Shown here one piece after another: positions 6,494-12,947 of a stretch of 22,245 nucleotides of DNA; the first letter of the stretch is position 1, and each line of letters starts with the position of its first letter. The stretch is from JBCBSP01 sp964550935 (GTDB lineage: Bacteria > Pseudomonadota > Alphaproteobacteria > Caulobacterales > Maricaulaceae), in assembly GCA_964550935.1 (NCBI GenBank), contig CAZKBB010000047.1:1-22245 (forward strand). The letters are read 5' to 3'. The translations under genes were made by a program, and so were the position numbers. The notes beneath the pieces are model-generated. The model was not told the DNA's origin. It ran no database searches and worked only from the letters and a program-made list of their open reading frames with translations.

Positions 6494-6868
6494 ATGACGA
6501 AATCCACCAAGATCGCCGGCGGCCTGTTCACCGCGGCCATCGCCGCCGCGGCCCTCTCGCCGGCCGCCCAGGCCGGGCCGAGCGCCCAGCTGACCCTGTC
6601 AGAGACCGCCCCGCAACCGGTTCAGACCGCCTTCGAGACCTGGACGTCCGGCGGTCGCGTCGAAGGCCGGCTGGAGAAATGCTACGGCATCGCGCTCGCC
6701 GGCGAGAACGACTGCGCCGCCGGCGCGGGCACGAGCTGCGAAGGCACCTCCACGGTCGACTTCCAGGGCAACGCCTGGACGCTCGCCCCGCAGGGCGCGT
6801 GCGAGTTCATCGAGACGCCCGAAGGCGAGGCCTCGACCGAGCCGCTCGACCGCAATCTGCCGGCCTGA
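6494..6868 (+). CDS. bufA: Bufferin precursor BufA (DUF2282), copper-binding RiPP
   Basis: This is a 124-residue secreted precursor. A signal peptide (1-27, ending AAQA before GPSAQ) is followed by the DUF2282 core EKCYGIALAGENDC (61-74), GTSCEGTS (79-86) and APQGACEF (98-105). The four cysteines are Cys63, Cys74, Cys82 and Cys103. In the described Caulobacter bufferins, an MNIO enzyme converts cysteines into thiooxazole groups and the exported peptide binds and buffers copper in the periplasm. That function is transferred here from the family and the intact operon. An acidic tail (about 106-124) follows the last Cys. ATG 6494 has an excellent Shine-Dalgarno, AAGGAG at 7 nt. bufB starts 34 nt downstream with no attenuator-like hairpin between them. 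Confidence 0.9.
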   Translation: MTKSTKIAGGLFTAAIAAAALSPAAQAGPSAQLTLSETAPQPVQTAFETWTSGGRVEGRLEKCYGIALAGENDCAAGAGTSCEGTSTVDFQGNAWTLAPQGACEFIETPEGEASTEPLDRNLPA

Positions 6869-6902
6869 TCCGCACCGTCCGCATCCCCTCCCGGAGCCCG
6901 TC

Positions 6903-7757
6903 ATGCTCACGCGACTTCCAGCATCCGCCGGCGTCGGGCTGAAGCTCGAGCATGTCCGCGAGATGTACGAGGCGCAGGGCCGTGACGGTCTCTGGGCGGA
7001 GGTGCACGCGGAGAACTACATGGTCGACGGCGGCCCCCGGCTCGCCTGGCTCGAGCTGATCGCGCAGCGCCGCCCCGTCTCGCTTCACGGCGTCGGCCTG
7101 TCGCTCGCCGGGCCGGACCCGCTCGACGAGGACCATCTGCAACGCTGGAGACGTCTGACCGGGCGCATCGACGCCGCGGCGGTCTCCGAGCACGCCTCCT
7201 GGTCGGTCGCCGACGGGGAGTATTTCGCCGATCTCCTGCCCGCCGCCGCCACGCGCGCCGCGCTGGACCGGTTGTGCGCCAACATCGAGCGCATGCAGAC
7301 CGCGCTCGGGCGGACAATCCTGATCGAGAACGCCGCGCATTACCTGCCGCTGAAGGGCGACATGGCCGAACCGGACTTCCTGGCCGAGGCCTGCCGGCGC
7401 ACCGGCTGCGGGCTTATCCTCGATCTCAACAACATCTTCGTGAGCGCGCGCAATCTCGGCCGCGACGCCCTCACTCATCTGGACGCGGTCGACCCCGCGC
7501 ACGTGGGCGAGATCCATATCGCCGGCCATGCTCCCGATCCGGTCTATGGCGAGCTTCTGCTCATCGACACCCACGGCGCGCCGGTCGCGGCCGGGGTGTG
7601 GGATCTGCTCGACCGGGCGCTGGCGCGCTTCGGTCCGCGGCCCGTCCTGATCGAGCGCGACGCCGCGCTGCCCCCGTTCACCGACCTGATCGCGGAGCGC
7701 GACCGCGCCGCCGCTGCGATCGCGCAGGCCCGCACGCCGGTCGGCGATCATGTCTGA
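6903..7757 (+). CDS. bufB: MNIO family iron enzyme BufB (DUF692), bufferin maturase
   Basis: BufB is the multinuclear non-heme iron-dependent oxidative enzyme (MNIO, formerly DUF692) that should modify cysteines of BufA. The 284-residue TIM-barrel-type protein shows the family motifs and likely metal ligands in order: GVGLK (10-14), EVHAENYM (33-40), SLHGVG (60-65, His62), SEHASW (95-100, His97), IENAAHY (141-147, Glu142), ILDLNNIFVS (172-181, Asp174, Asn177), EIHIAGH (203-209, His205/His209), LIDTHG (220-225, Asp222, His224) and VLIERD (248-253, Glu251). No ligand appears missing. ATG 6903 has GGAG 7 nt upstream. It overlaps bufC by 8 nt, which implies translational coupling. Confidence 0.95.
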   Translation: MLTRLPASAGVGLKLEHVREMYEAQGRDGLWAEVHAENYMVDGGPRLAWLELIAQRRPVSLHGVGLSLAGPDPLDEDHLQRWRRLTGRIDAAAVSEHASWSVADGEYFADLLPAAATRAALDRLCANIERMQTALGRTILIENAAHYLPLKGDMAEPDFLAEACRRTGCGLILDLNNIFVSARNLGRDALTHLDAVDPAHVGEIHIAGHAPDPVYGELLLIDTHGAPVAAGVWDLLDRALARFGPRPVLIERDAALPPFTDLIAERDRAAAAIAQARTPVGDHV

Positions 7758-8544
7758 GCCCGCCGCGCACGCGCGCGCGCTGCGCGCCGCACTTTGGGGC
7801 GACCCCGACGCGCTGTCCCGGCGCCTGACCGACCCGGACGCGGCCGCCCGGGCGCGCGTGTTCGCAAACAATCGCGCCGCCGCGCTCGCAGACGCGATCT
7901 CGCGCTCCTATCCCGCGGTCGAAGCCCTCGTCGGCGAGGCGTTCATGCGCGCGAGCGCTCTGGAGTTCGCCCGGCTGCATCCGCCGCGCTCGCCGGTGCT
8001 GGCGACCTATGGCGAGGCCTTTCCGGCCTTCCTGGATCGCTTCGAGCCGGCCGCGCGCCTGCTCTATCTCAGCGATGTCGCCCGGCTCGACCGCGCCTGG
8101 ACCGAAACCTGGTTCGCCGCCGACGACGCCGCGCTGGAGCCCGCCGCGGCTGCGAGGCTCGGCGAATCGGACGCGGCCCGGTTGCGCCCCGGCCTCGTGG
8201 CGGCGGCGCGCCTGGTGCGGCTTGACTGGCCGGTCGTCGATCTCTGGTCGGCGCTGCGCGCCGGGCGCACGCCCGACGCGGGCCGCCTGGCCCGTCGAGA
8301 GAGCGCCGCGCTCGTCTGGCGCGGCCCCGCCGGCGCGACGCATCGCACGCTCGGCCCGGAGGAGGCGCGCGCCGTGAAAGCGATCGCCGCCGGCTGCACG
8401 CTCGGCGAAGCGCTCGGCCCGCTCGAGCCCGAGGCCGCCTCGACCCTCCTCACCGAGCTTCTTTCAGGCGGCGCGCTGCGCGCCCCGGCCGCCCACGTTC
8501 CGCCCCCTTCGGACCAACCCGCCTCAAGGAGACCCGCCCCGTGA
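7750..8544 (+). CDS. bufC: BufC, DUF2063 partner protein of the MNIO enzyme
   Basis: The 264-residue protein carries the DUF2063 (HvfC/BufC N-terminal) signature: FANNRAAALADAISRSYPAV (38-57), LVGEAFM (60-66), HPPRSPVLATYGEAFPAFL (77-95) and YLSDVARLDRAW (106-117), followed by a less conserved C-terminal domain (about 130-264) ending in a proline-rich tail. In related RiPP systems this partner engages the precursor and presents it to the MNIO enzyme, and that role is assumed here. It overlaps bufB by 8 nt (start ATG inside the bufB end) and bufD by 4 nt. Confidence 0.92.
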   Translation: MSEPAAHARALRAALWGDPDALSRRLTDPDAAARARVFANNRAAALADAISRSYPAVEALVGEAFMRASALEFARLHPPRSPVLATYGEAFPAFLDRFEPAARLLYLSDVARLDRAWTETWFAADDAALEPAAAARLGESDAARLRPGLVAAARLVRLDWPVVDLWSALRAGRTPDAGRLARRESAALVWRGPAGATHRTLGPEEARAVKAIAAGCTLGEALGPLEPEAASTLLTELLSGGALRAPAAHVPPPSDQPASRRPAP

Positions 8545-9026
8545 TCGCCCGATCCCGAATCCTGTACGCCTCGCTGTCGGATCATCTGACGCGGCTGGAG
8601 CCGCTCGCCCTGCTCGCCTTGCGCCTGGTCGCGGCGCGCGTGTTCTGGAACTCCGGCCTCGGCAAGGTGCACACCATCGACGTCGCCGGCCTGCGCCTGC
8701 CGACGGCCTCGATCGAGCAGGCGACCTTCCAGCTCTTCGCCTACGAATTCTTCGACGGCGCGCCGGCCTGGTTCACCGACGCGGCCGCCGTCGCCTCGAC
8801 GATCGGCGAGCTGACCTTGCCGATCCTCGTGGCGTGCGGGGTTCTAGCGCGTATCGGCGCGGCGGGCCTTCTGGCGATGACCGCCGTGATCCAGATCTTC
8901 GTCTATCCCGGCGAGTGGTGGAGCGTTCACGCCTGGTGGGCGGTCTGCCTGTTCGCGATTCTCGTGCGCGGGCCGGGGGCGCTCTCCGTCGACCGGCTCA
9001 TCGGTCTCGACGCAAAGCGGCCATGA
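8541..9026 (+). CDS. bufD: DoxX-family membrane protein BufD
   Basis: The 161-residue inner-membrane protein has about four hydrophobic segments. It shows DoxX features such as LALRLVAARVFWNSGLGKV near residues 25-43, PILVACGVLARIGAAGLLAM in the middle, and the aromatic EWWSVHAWWAVCL segment near the fourth span. DoxX genes close many bufferin operons, where the protein has been named BufD; its exact job is unsettled (a redox or membrane role is possible). It starts at GTG 8541, overlapping the bufC stop by 4 nt, with AAGGAG about 10 nt upstream inside bufC. Confidence 0.9.
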   Translation: MIARSRILYASLSDHLTRLEPLALLALRLVAARVFWNSGLGKVHTIDVAGLRLPTASIEQATFQLFAYEFFDGAPAWFTDAAAVASTIGELTLPILVACGVLARIGAAGLLAMTAVIQIFVYPGEWWSVHAWWAVCLFAILVRGPGALSVDRLIGLDAKRP

Positions 9027-9065
9027 GCGCGCGCGCATGGACGGCGCGGGCGGCGCGGCGTAGCT

Positions 9066-10364
9066 ATGCGCGTCATGCCGCCCGCCTTCGATCCGTCCAA
9101 ACCCTCCAGCCCCGAAGCGCGCCGGCGCGCCTTCCGGCTGCTCTTCCTGTGCCTGATGGCGACGGGCGTGGGCAATTCGATGCTGTTCGCCATCCTGCCG
9201 CCGCTGGCGCGCGAGATCGGGGTGGCGGAGGTCTATGTCGGGGCGATCTACACGCTCTCGGCCCTGATGTTCCTGACCATGAGCCCGGTCTGGGGCGCGC
9301 TCTCGGACCGCTACGGGCGACGCCCGCTGATCGTGTTCGGCCTGTCCTGCTTCGCCCTGTCCACCCTCGTCTTCGCCGCCGGGGCCTACGCCGGCCAGAG
9401 CGGGCTCCTGCCCCCGATCGCGGCGATCATCGCCATGGCCCTCTCGCGCACCCTGTTCGGCGCGCTCGGCTCGGCGACGAACCCGTCCGCGCAAGCCTAT
9501 GTCGCCGACCGCACGACGCCTGACGAGCGCACCCAGGCGCTGGCGGGCATGACCGCGGCCTTCGGGCTCGGCGGGGTGATCGGGCCTGCGCTGGCCGCGA
9601 CCTTCGCCGAGCGCATCGGCGTGGCGCCGTTCATGATCGTGGTCGGGCTGGTCGTCGGCGCCGGCGCCTTTGCGGTGCGCCTGCTCCTGCCTGAACGCAC
9701 CCCGCCCAAGCGCAAGGGCCGGCCGATCAATCCCTTCATCCAGTTCAAGTTCGCCGGCGATCCGCGCCTGACCGCCTTCGTGGTCTACGGCTGCGCGCTC
9801 TGGCTGACCCAGGCCTCAGGGCTGCAGGCGATCGCCTTCTACGTGATGGACCGGCTGGCGCTGAACCCGGATGACGGCCTGCAGCTCGCCGGCGTGGCGC
9901 TGACCGCCGGCGCGGCCGCGCTGATCTTCGCCCAGCTGGTGGTGATCCCGGCGCTGAAGGCGAGCCCGCGCTTCCTGATGGCGCTGGGCGCGGGGTTGAT
10001 CATCGCGGGCAATGTCGAGCTCGTGTTCGCGTCAAGCTACGCCGCGATCGTCCTGGGGTTCATCGTGAACAGCTTCGGCTTCGGGCTCGCGCGCTCCGGC
10101 TTCACCGGCGGCGCCTCGCTCGCGGTGACGCCTGAGGAGCAGGGCCGGGCGGCCGGCCTCACCACCGCGACCGCCGGCGTCGGCTTCCTGATCGCGCCGG
10201 TGACGGGGCTTTGGCTCTACCAGACGCTGGGCCCTGCGACGCCGTTTCAGCTCAACGCCGGCCTCGCCGTGATCGCGCTCGCCTTCGCCGTCCTCCACCC
10301 GCGCGTGCGCGCCGCCTCGATGATCGTCGAAGGCGACGACGAGGACGCGCCAGGGCCGGTTTGA
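9066..10364 (+). CDS. MFS transporter (12-span, drug/metabolite efflux type)
   Basis: The 432-residue major facilitator protein has twelve predicted membrane segments. Motif A, GALSDRYGRRPL (77-88), lies between spans 2 and 3; a second half-repeat follows a basic central loop (ERTPPKRKGRP near 212). In GGVIGPALAA (span 5) the GxxxGP pattern is typical of proton antiporters of the DHA/TetA group. The substrate cannot be read from sequence. It starts 39 nt after bufD on the same strand, so it could be read from the buf operon, but the link is only positional. The start is ATG 9066; ATG 9075 is an alternative, and neither has a strong Shine-Dalgarno. Confidence 0.9.
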   Translation: MRVMPPAFDPSKPSSPEARRRAFRLLFLCLMATGVGNSMLFAILPPLAREIGVAEVYVGAIYTLSALMFLTMSPVWGALSDRYGRRPLIVFGLSCFALSTLVFAAGAYAGQSGLLPPIAAIIAMALSRTLFGALGSATNPSAQAYVADRTTPDERTQALAGMTAAFGLGGVIGPALAATFAERIGVAPFMIVVGLVVGAGAFAVRLLLPERTPPKRKGRPINPFIQFKFAGDPRLTAFVVYGCALWLTQASGLQAIAFYVMDRLALNPDDGLQLAGVALTAGAAALIFAQLVVIPALKASPRFLMALGAGLIIAGNVELVFASSYAAIVLGFIVNSFGFGLARSGFTGGASLAVTPEEQGRAAGLTTATAGVGFLIAPVTGLWLYQTLGPATPFQLNAGLAVIALAFAVLHPRVRAASMIVEGDDEDAPGPV

Positions 10365-10381
10365 GGAAAGCCAGCCGGCCC
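10353..10381. terminator. Hairpin over the end of the MFS gene
   Basis: GGGCCGG (10353-10359) and CCGGCCC (10375-10381) form a perfect stem, extendable to 9 bp in RNA, with the MFS stop codon in the loop. No T tract follows. It marks the junction to the AT-richer island and may terminate the buf/MFS transcript. Confidence 0.4.
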
Positions 10382-10416
10382 ACCCTTGAGCGGCGAATAG
10401 GTTGCAACTGAAACTG

Positions 10417-10445
10417 TTGACACGCGACTCACCGCTGCTTATCCC
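10417..10445 (+). promoter_or_regulatory. Candidate sigma-70 promoter for the 51-codon ORF
   Basis: TTGACA (10417-10422), a 17-nt spacer and TATCCC (10440-10445) make a perfect -35 with a partial -10. The predicted start of transcription lies about 45 nt before the ATG at 10496. Confidence 0.45.
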
Positions 10446-10495
10446 CACCCCCTCACGTTCACTCAATCTTAATCCGAACAAACCGACCGAGTAAT

Positions 10496-10651
10496 ATGGT
10501 TAAACCAATCAGACGCAATCGTGAAAGCGGCGTTACCTACGCTGTGGCGCGTTCGGAAGAAGACCGACACGGTTTTCCGATACTTCCCACCATCGCAACA
10601 AGTTTAAGTCTTCTAGCTTTCGTAGCGCTGATCATCACATTCGCGCTTTAA
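10496..10651 (+). CDS. Putative 51-residue single-span membrane protein, unknown
   Basis: This is a short ORF, ATG 10496 to TAA 10649-10651. The N-terminal half is polar and basic (MVKPIRRNRESGV), and the second half is one strong hydrophobic segment (about residues 27-51, including PTIATSLSLLAFVALIITFA) reaching the C-terminus. That layout fits a single-pass membrane protein with a cytoplasmic basic head. A good promoter candidate lies 51 nt upstream of the ATG; the ribosome site is weak (only GAG 4 nt before the ATG). It ends 13 nt from the end of the convergent channel gene. I recognise no family. It might be spurious, but the charge-then-hydrophobic organisation is unlike random sequence. 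Confidence 0.45.
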   Translation: MVKPIRRNRESGVTYAVARSEEDRHGFPILPTIATSLSLLAFVALIITFAL

Positions 10652-10657
10652 AGGCGA

Positions 10658-10669
10658 TCTGACGTCAGA
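10658..10669. repeat. Perfect 12-bp palindrome at the end of the channel gene
   Basis: TCTGACGTCAGA is a perfect palindrome that includes the channel stop codon and lies in the 13-nt gap between the convergent small ORF and channel gene. It is too short and loopless for a clear terminator, and may be a protein site or chance. Confidence 0.4.
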
Positions 10670-11351
10670 ACTCGTAATCGGTGTCTGACTGGATCATGAT
10701 CGTAACGTCGAGATTGCGTCGTCTATTTCTCAGCATCGAACTTGCGATAATGCCGACCGCGCTCCCAAGGCATATATAGCCGAGCATCGCTTGAACAGCC
10801 GTATACATCCTAACCGCCTCGCTCGGTTTGAAGTCACCAAACCCAAGCGTCGTCATTGTAGTGATTGATATATACAGCGCAGTTCCAAAATCATGCAGCG
10901 GATTTTTGTCGGGCTCGACGGTCAGTCCACCAATTAAATATATTAATGCATAGCATATTGCGGCTATTATGGAAATATTCGCAAGTACCGCCACTGCCAG
11001 TGATGACCGCACCTTGTTCTGGGCCAACTCGTTTAACGCCAAAAATGAACACGAAAGATTCGCTGCATTTAAGATCACGAACACGACCCAGTAAGAGACC
11101 GGATCGTCGATTTTCCCATCGCGTGGGATCGGATCTGCAATGTCGACTCCGAGAAAGGGTAGATCCTTTAAAGCACGACCCACTAAGTCGCTTACCTTGG
11201 CTGCCTCATCGTGCAACCAAATGTGCTCGAACCGCTGAGCACTGAAAAAGAACAGCGCCAACATGATTAAAAGTTGCGCGCCTACAGGGAGCACAAGCGA
11301 CCACGTAGGCCCACCGGGCTTTCGTCGGCCCTTCAAATCGTAGCGGTTCAT
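10665..11351 (-). CDS. Potassium-channel-like membrane protein (Ion_trans_2 type)
   Basis: The 228-residue inner-membrane protein has four hydrophobic segments (about 17-38, 86-107, 118-142 and 183-204). Between the last two is a pore helix with the filter-like TMTTLGFGDF (165-174), close to the TVGYGD filter of K+ channels but with Leu-Gly-Phe in place of Val-Gly-Tyr. The last span, with its glycines, follows as in Ion_trans_2 channels. The loop between spans 1 and 2 is unusually long (about 45 residues). No RCK/TrkA_N regulatory domain follows; the protein ends in a short polar tail. I chose ATG 11351 because GGGGGAT precedes it at about 4 nt; a TTG at 11363 is possible. Low G+C suggests transfer. 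Confidence 0.82.
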   Translation of the reverse strand: MNRYDLKGRRKPGGPTWSLVLPVGAQLLIMLALFFFSAQRFEHIWLHDEAAKVSDLVGRALKDLPFLGVDIADPIPRDGKIDDPVSYWVVFVILNAANLSCSFLALNELAQNKVRSSLAVAVLANISIIAAICYALIYLIGGLTVEPDKNPLHDFGTALYISITTMTTLGFGDFKPSEAVRMYTAVQAMLGYICLGSAVGIIASSMLRNRRRNLDVTIMIQSDTDYEF

Positions 11352-11359
11352 GAGATCCC

Positions 11360-11385
11360 CCAATTACCTGTAAAGCGATAATTGG
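11360..11385. promoter_or_regulatory. Inverted repeat over the channel gene start region
   Basis: CCAATTA (11360-11366) and TAATTGG (11379-11385) are perfect 7-bp arms around a 12-nt centre, ending next to the channel ribosome-binding purines. On the minus strand a TTGTTC lies 17 nt upstream of GTAATT, so the repeat could be an operator over a promoter with a very short leader. As RNA it could partly hide the ribosome-binding site. Confidence 0.45.
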
Positions 11386-11413
11386 AACAACCTCCGCACG
11401 CAAGAAATTCCGC

Positions 11414-12631
11414 CTACTGCCCCGACGCCGCCATCACCGCTGCGTAGGACCGCGCGCCGGCGTAGCCGTCCGGCGCCAGCCCGTGCTCGGCCTGGAAGCG
11501 GCGCAGGGCGCGGCGGGTGTTGGGGCCGACCATGCCGTCCACGCCGCGCGTGTCGTAGCCCATGTTGGTCAGCGCGGCCTGCATCGCGCGGGTCTCAGAG
11601 CGCGTGATCGGGGGGTCGGTCTCCGGCCAGCCGCCGGGCAGGGGCTCGGCCCCCTCGAAGGCCTTGGCGAGATAGCTCACCCCGAGCGCATAGGCGGTGG
11701 AGTTGTTGTAGCGCTTGATCACGTCGAAGTTGGCGAACGTCAGGAAGCCCGGCGCGCCGGCGCCTGCGGGCAGCTCGAGCTCGGCGACGCGGTTGAGATC
11801 GCCCGCGCCCCATGGCGCGCCGTCCGCGCGCGTCAGGCCCATGACGGCCCACTCGGCGACTGCACGATCCTCGTTCTGGCGCCAGGCGGAAAAGTCGAAC
11901 CCGTCAGGCAGGCGCACCGCGTAGACGGTGGGCTCGCCGGTGCGCCAGCCGGCCTGGTCCAACAGGTTCGCGGCCGAGGCGAGCGCGTCGGCTTCATCGG
12001 TCCAGACATTGCGCCGGCCGTCGCCGTCGAAATCGACCGCGCGCTCCAGATAGGTCGTCGGGATGAACTGGGTGTGGCCCATCGCGCCGGCCCAGGAGCC
12101 TTTCAGGTCGCCCCGCGCGGCGTAGCCGCGCTCCAGCATTGTCGCGACCGCGCGCAGCTGCGCCTGCGCGAAGCCGCGACGGCGCCCCTCCCAGGCGAGC
12201 GTGGAGAGCGAGGCGACCACGTCGTAATCGCCCTTGATCACGCCATAGGCGCTTTCCAGCCCCCAGATCGCGGCGAGCACGTGGCGCGAGACGCCGAACC
12301 GGTTCTCGATCGCCTGCAGGGTCGCGTCATGCTCGGCCTGCGCGGCGCGGCCGTTGGCGATGCGCGTCTGCGACACCGCGCCTTCGAGATAGACCCAGAC
12401 CGGGCGCACGAACTCAGGCTGGGTCCGGTCGCGCTCGATCACGATCGGATTGGGCTCCACGCCGTCGAACATCTCTTGCACGATGGAGGCGGGCACGCCG
12501 TCGCGGCGCAGCTCGGCTTCGAAACCGGCGCGCCAGTCCTCGAACGCGCCCTCCTGGGCCGCGCTCGGCGCGGCGACGAGGCCGAGCCCCGCGCCGATGA
12601 GCGCGGCGATGTTCAATGCAGTGCGGATCAT
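11414..12631 (-). CDS. Lytic murein transglycosylase, MltB family, with C-terminal peptidoglycan-binding domain
   Basis: The 405-residue secreted enzyme cleaves peptidoglycan glycan strands with formation of 1,6-anhydro ends. A signal peptide (about 1-25, ending APSAAQ) leads to an SLT_2/MltB domain containing IWGLESAYG (122-130; Glu126 is the likely catalytic acid), SWAGAMGHTQFIPTTYLERA (179-198) and DFDGDGRRNVW (200-210). A peptidoglycan-binding type-1 repeat (ALTNMGYDTRGVDGMVGPNT and RRALRRFQAEHGL, about 340-390) lies near the C-terminus. I take ATG 12631; longer in-frame starts lack a signal peptide at their N-terminus. It is a single gene, divergent from rpmJ. Confidence 0.94.
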   Translation of the reverse strand: MIRTALNIAALIGAGLGLVAAPSAAQEGAFEDWRAGFEAELRRDGVPASIVQEMFDGVEPNPIVIERDRTQPEFVRPVWVYLEGAVSQTRIANGRAAQAEHDATLQAIENRFGVSRHVLAAIWGLESAYGVIKGDYDVVASLSTLAWEGRRRGFAQAQLRAVATMLERGYAARGDLKGSWAGAMGHTQFIPTTYLERAVDFDGDGRRNVWTDEADALASAANLLDQAGWRTGEPTVYAVRLPDGFDFSAWRQNEDRAVAEWAVMGLTRADGAPWGAGDLNRVAELELPAGAGAPGFLTFANFDVIKRYNNSTAYALGVSYLAKAFEGAEPLPGGWPETDPPITRSETRAMQAALTNMGYDTRGVDGMVGPNTRRALRRFQAEHGLAPDGYAGARSYAAVMAASGQ

Positions 12632-12697
12632 GTGTTCGTCCCGATGAGGTTCCCCGGCCCCGCGGGAAGCATAAACGAGGCCGGGCTGGACAGGAAC

Positions 12698-12723
12698 GCC
12701 GGACATGAGCGCCGGACATGAGC
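12698..12723. repeat. Two perfect 13-bp tandem repeats beside the rpmJ promoter
   Basis: GCCGGACATGAGC occurs twice back to back (12698-12710, 12711-12723) and ends 2 nt before the -35 hexamer of the rpmJ promoter. It could be a regulator site or a simple duplication. Confidence 0.75.
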
Positions 12724-12725
12724 GG

Positions 12726-12754
12726 TTGACGCCCGTCTCCGCCTTGGGTATCTC
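12726..12754 (+). promoter_or_regulatory. Sigma-70-type promoter for rpmJ
   Basis: TTGACG (12726-12731), a 17-nt spacer and TATCTC (12749-12754) give a good housekeeping promoter. The expected start near 12761 leaves about 55 nt of leader before rpmJ. Confidence 0.6.
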
Positions 12755-12815
12755 CCGCGGCTCTTGTTTCAGGCGGCGTCCGGGCCGCACCCAAGCTTTG
12801 CGAGACGATAGTCCG

Positions 12816-12941
12816 ATGAAAGTGCGCAGCTCGATCCGCTCGCTGAAGAAGCGCCACCGCGCCTGCCAGGTCGTGCGCCGCCGCGGCCGCGTCTACGTGA
12901 TCAACAAGCGCGACCCGCGCTTCAAGGCCCGCGCGGGCTAA
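12816..12941 (+). CDS. rpmJ: 50S ribosomal protein L36 (zinc-free type)
   Basis: This 41-residue basic protein matches L36: KVRSSIRSLKKRH at the start, then RRRGRVYVINKRDPRFKAR. It has only one cysteine (Cys17) and so lacks the C-x2-C/C-x4-H zinc ribbon of the C+ form, as is usual in alphaproteobacteria. It binds 23S rRNA in the large ribosomal subunit. I use ATG 12816, because upstream in-frame codons do not resemble the family. It has its own promoter and leader, and no strong Shine-Dalgarno is visible. The HAD hydrolase ORF begins 6 nt after its stop. Confidence 0.93.
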   Translation: MKVRSSIRSLKKRHRACQVVRRRGRVYVINKRDPRFKARAG

Positions 12942-12947
12942 CCCCTG

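Larger units (their letters stand above)
10365..11413. other. AT-richer island, probably acquired by transfer
   Basis: Base composition drops sharply from the surrounding roughly 70% G+C to visibly about half, with codons such as ATA, AAA and TTA that are rare in the neighbours. It contains a small membrane-protein ORF on the plus strand and an ion-channel gene on the minus strand, and lies between the MFS gene and the transglycosylase gene. I saw no integrase, transposase or flanking direct repeat. Confidence 0.65.

Noticed and set aside
6807..7871. 354-codon minus-strand open frame
   Set aside because: Antisense to bufB, whose metal-ligand motifs are all present.
11206..11403. 65-codon minus-strand open frame over the channel start
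   Set aside because: Lies in another frame across the channel N-terminus and its inverted repeat; no Shine-Dalgarno or motif.
10382..11413. Attachment sites or insertion sequence ends flanking the AT-rich island
   Set aside because: No direct repeats, terminal inverted repeats, integrase or transposase were found by eye.
11483..12721. 412-codon plus-strand open frame
   Set aside because: Antisense to the lytic transglycosylase with its clear catalytic and peptidoglycan-binding regions.
12705..12815. N-terminal extension of the rpmJ frame
   Set aside because: L36 is a 37-46 residue protein starting at KVRSS-type sequence; the extension overlaps the promoter and tandem repeats.
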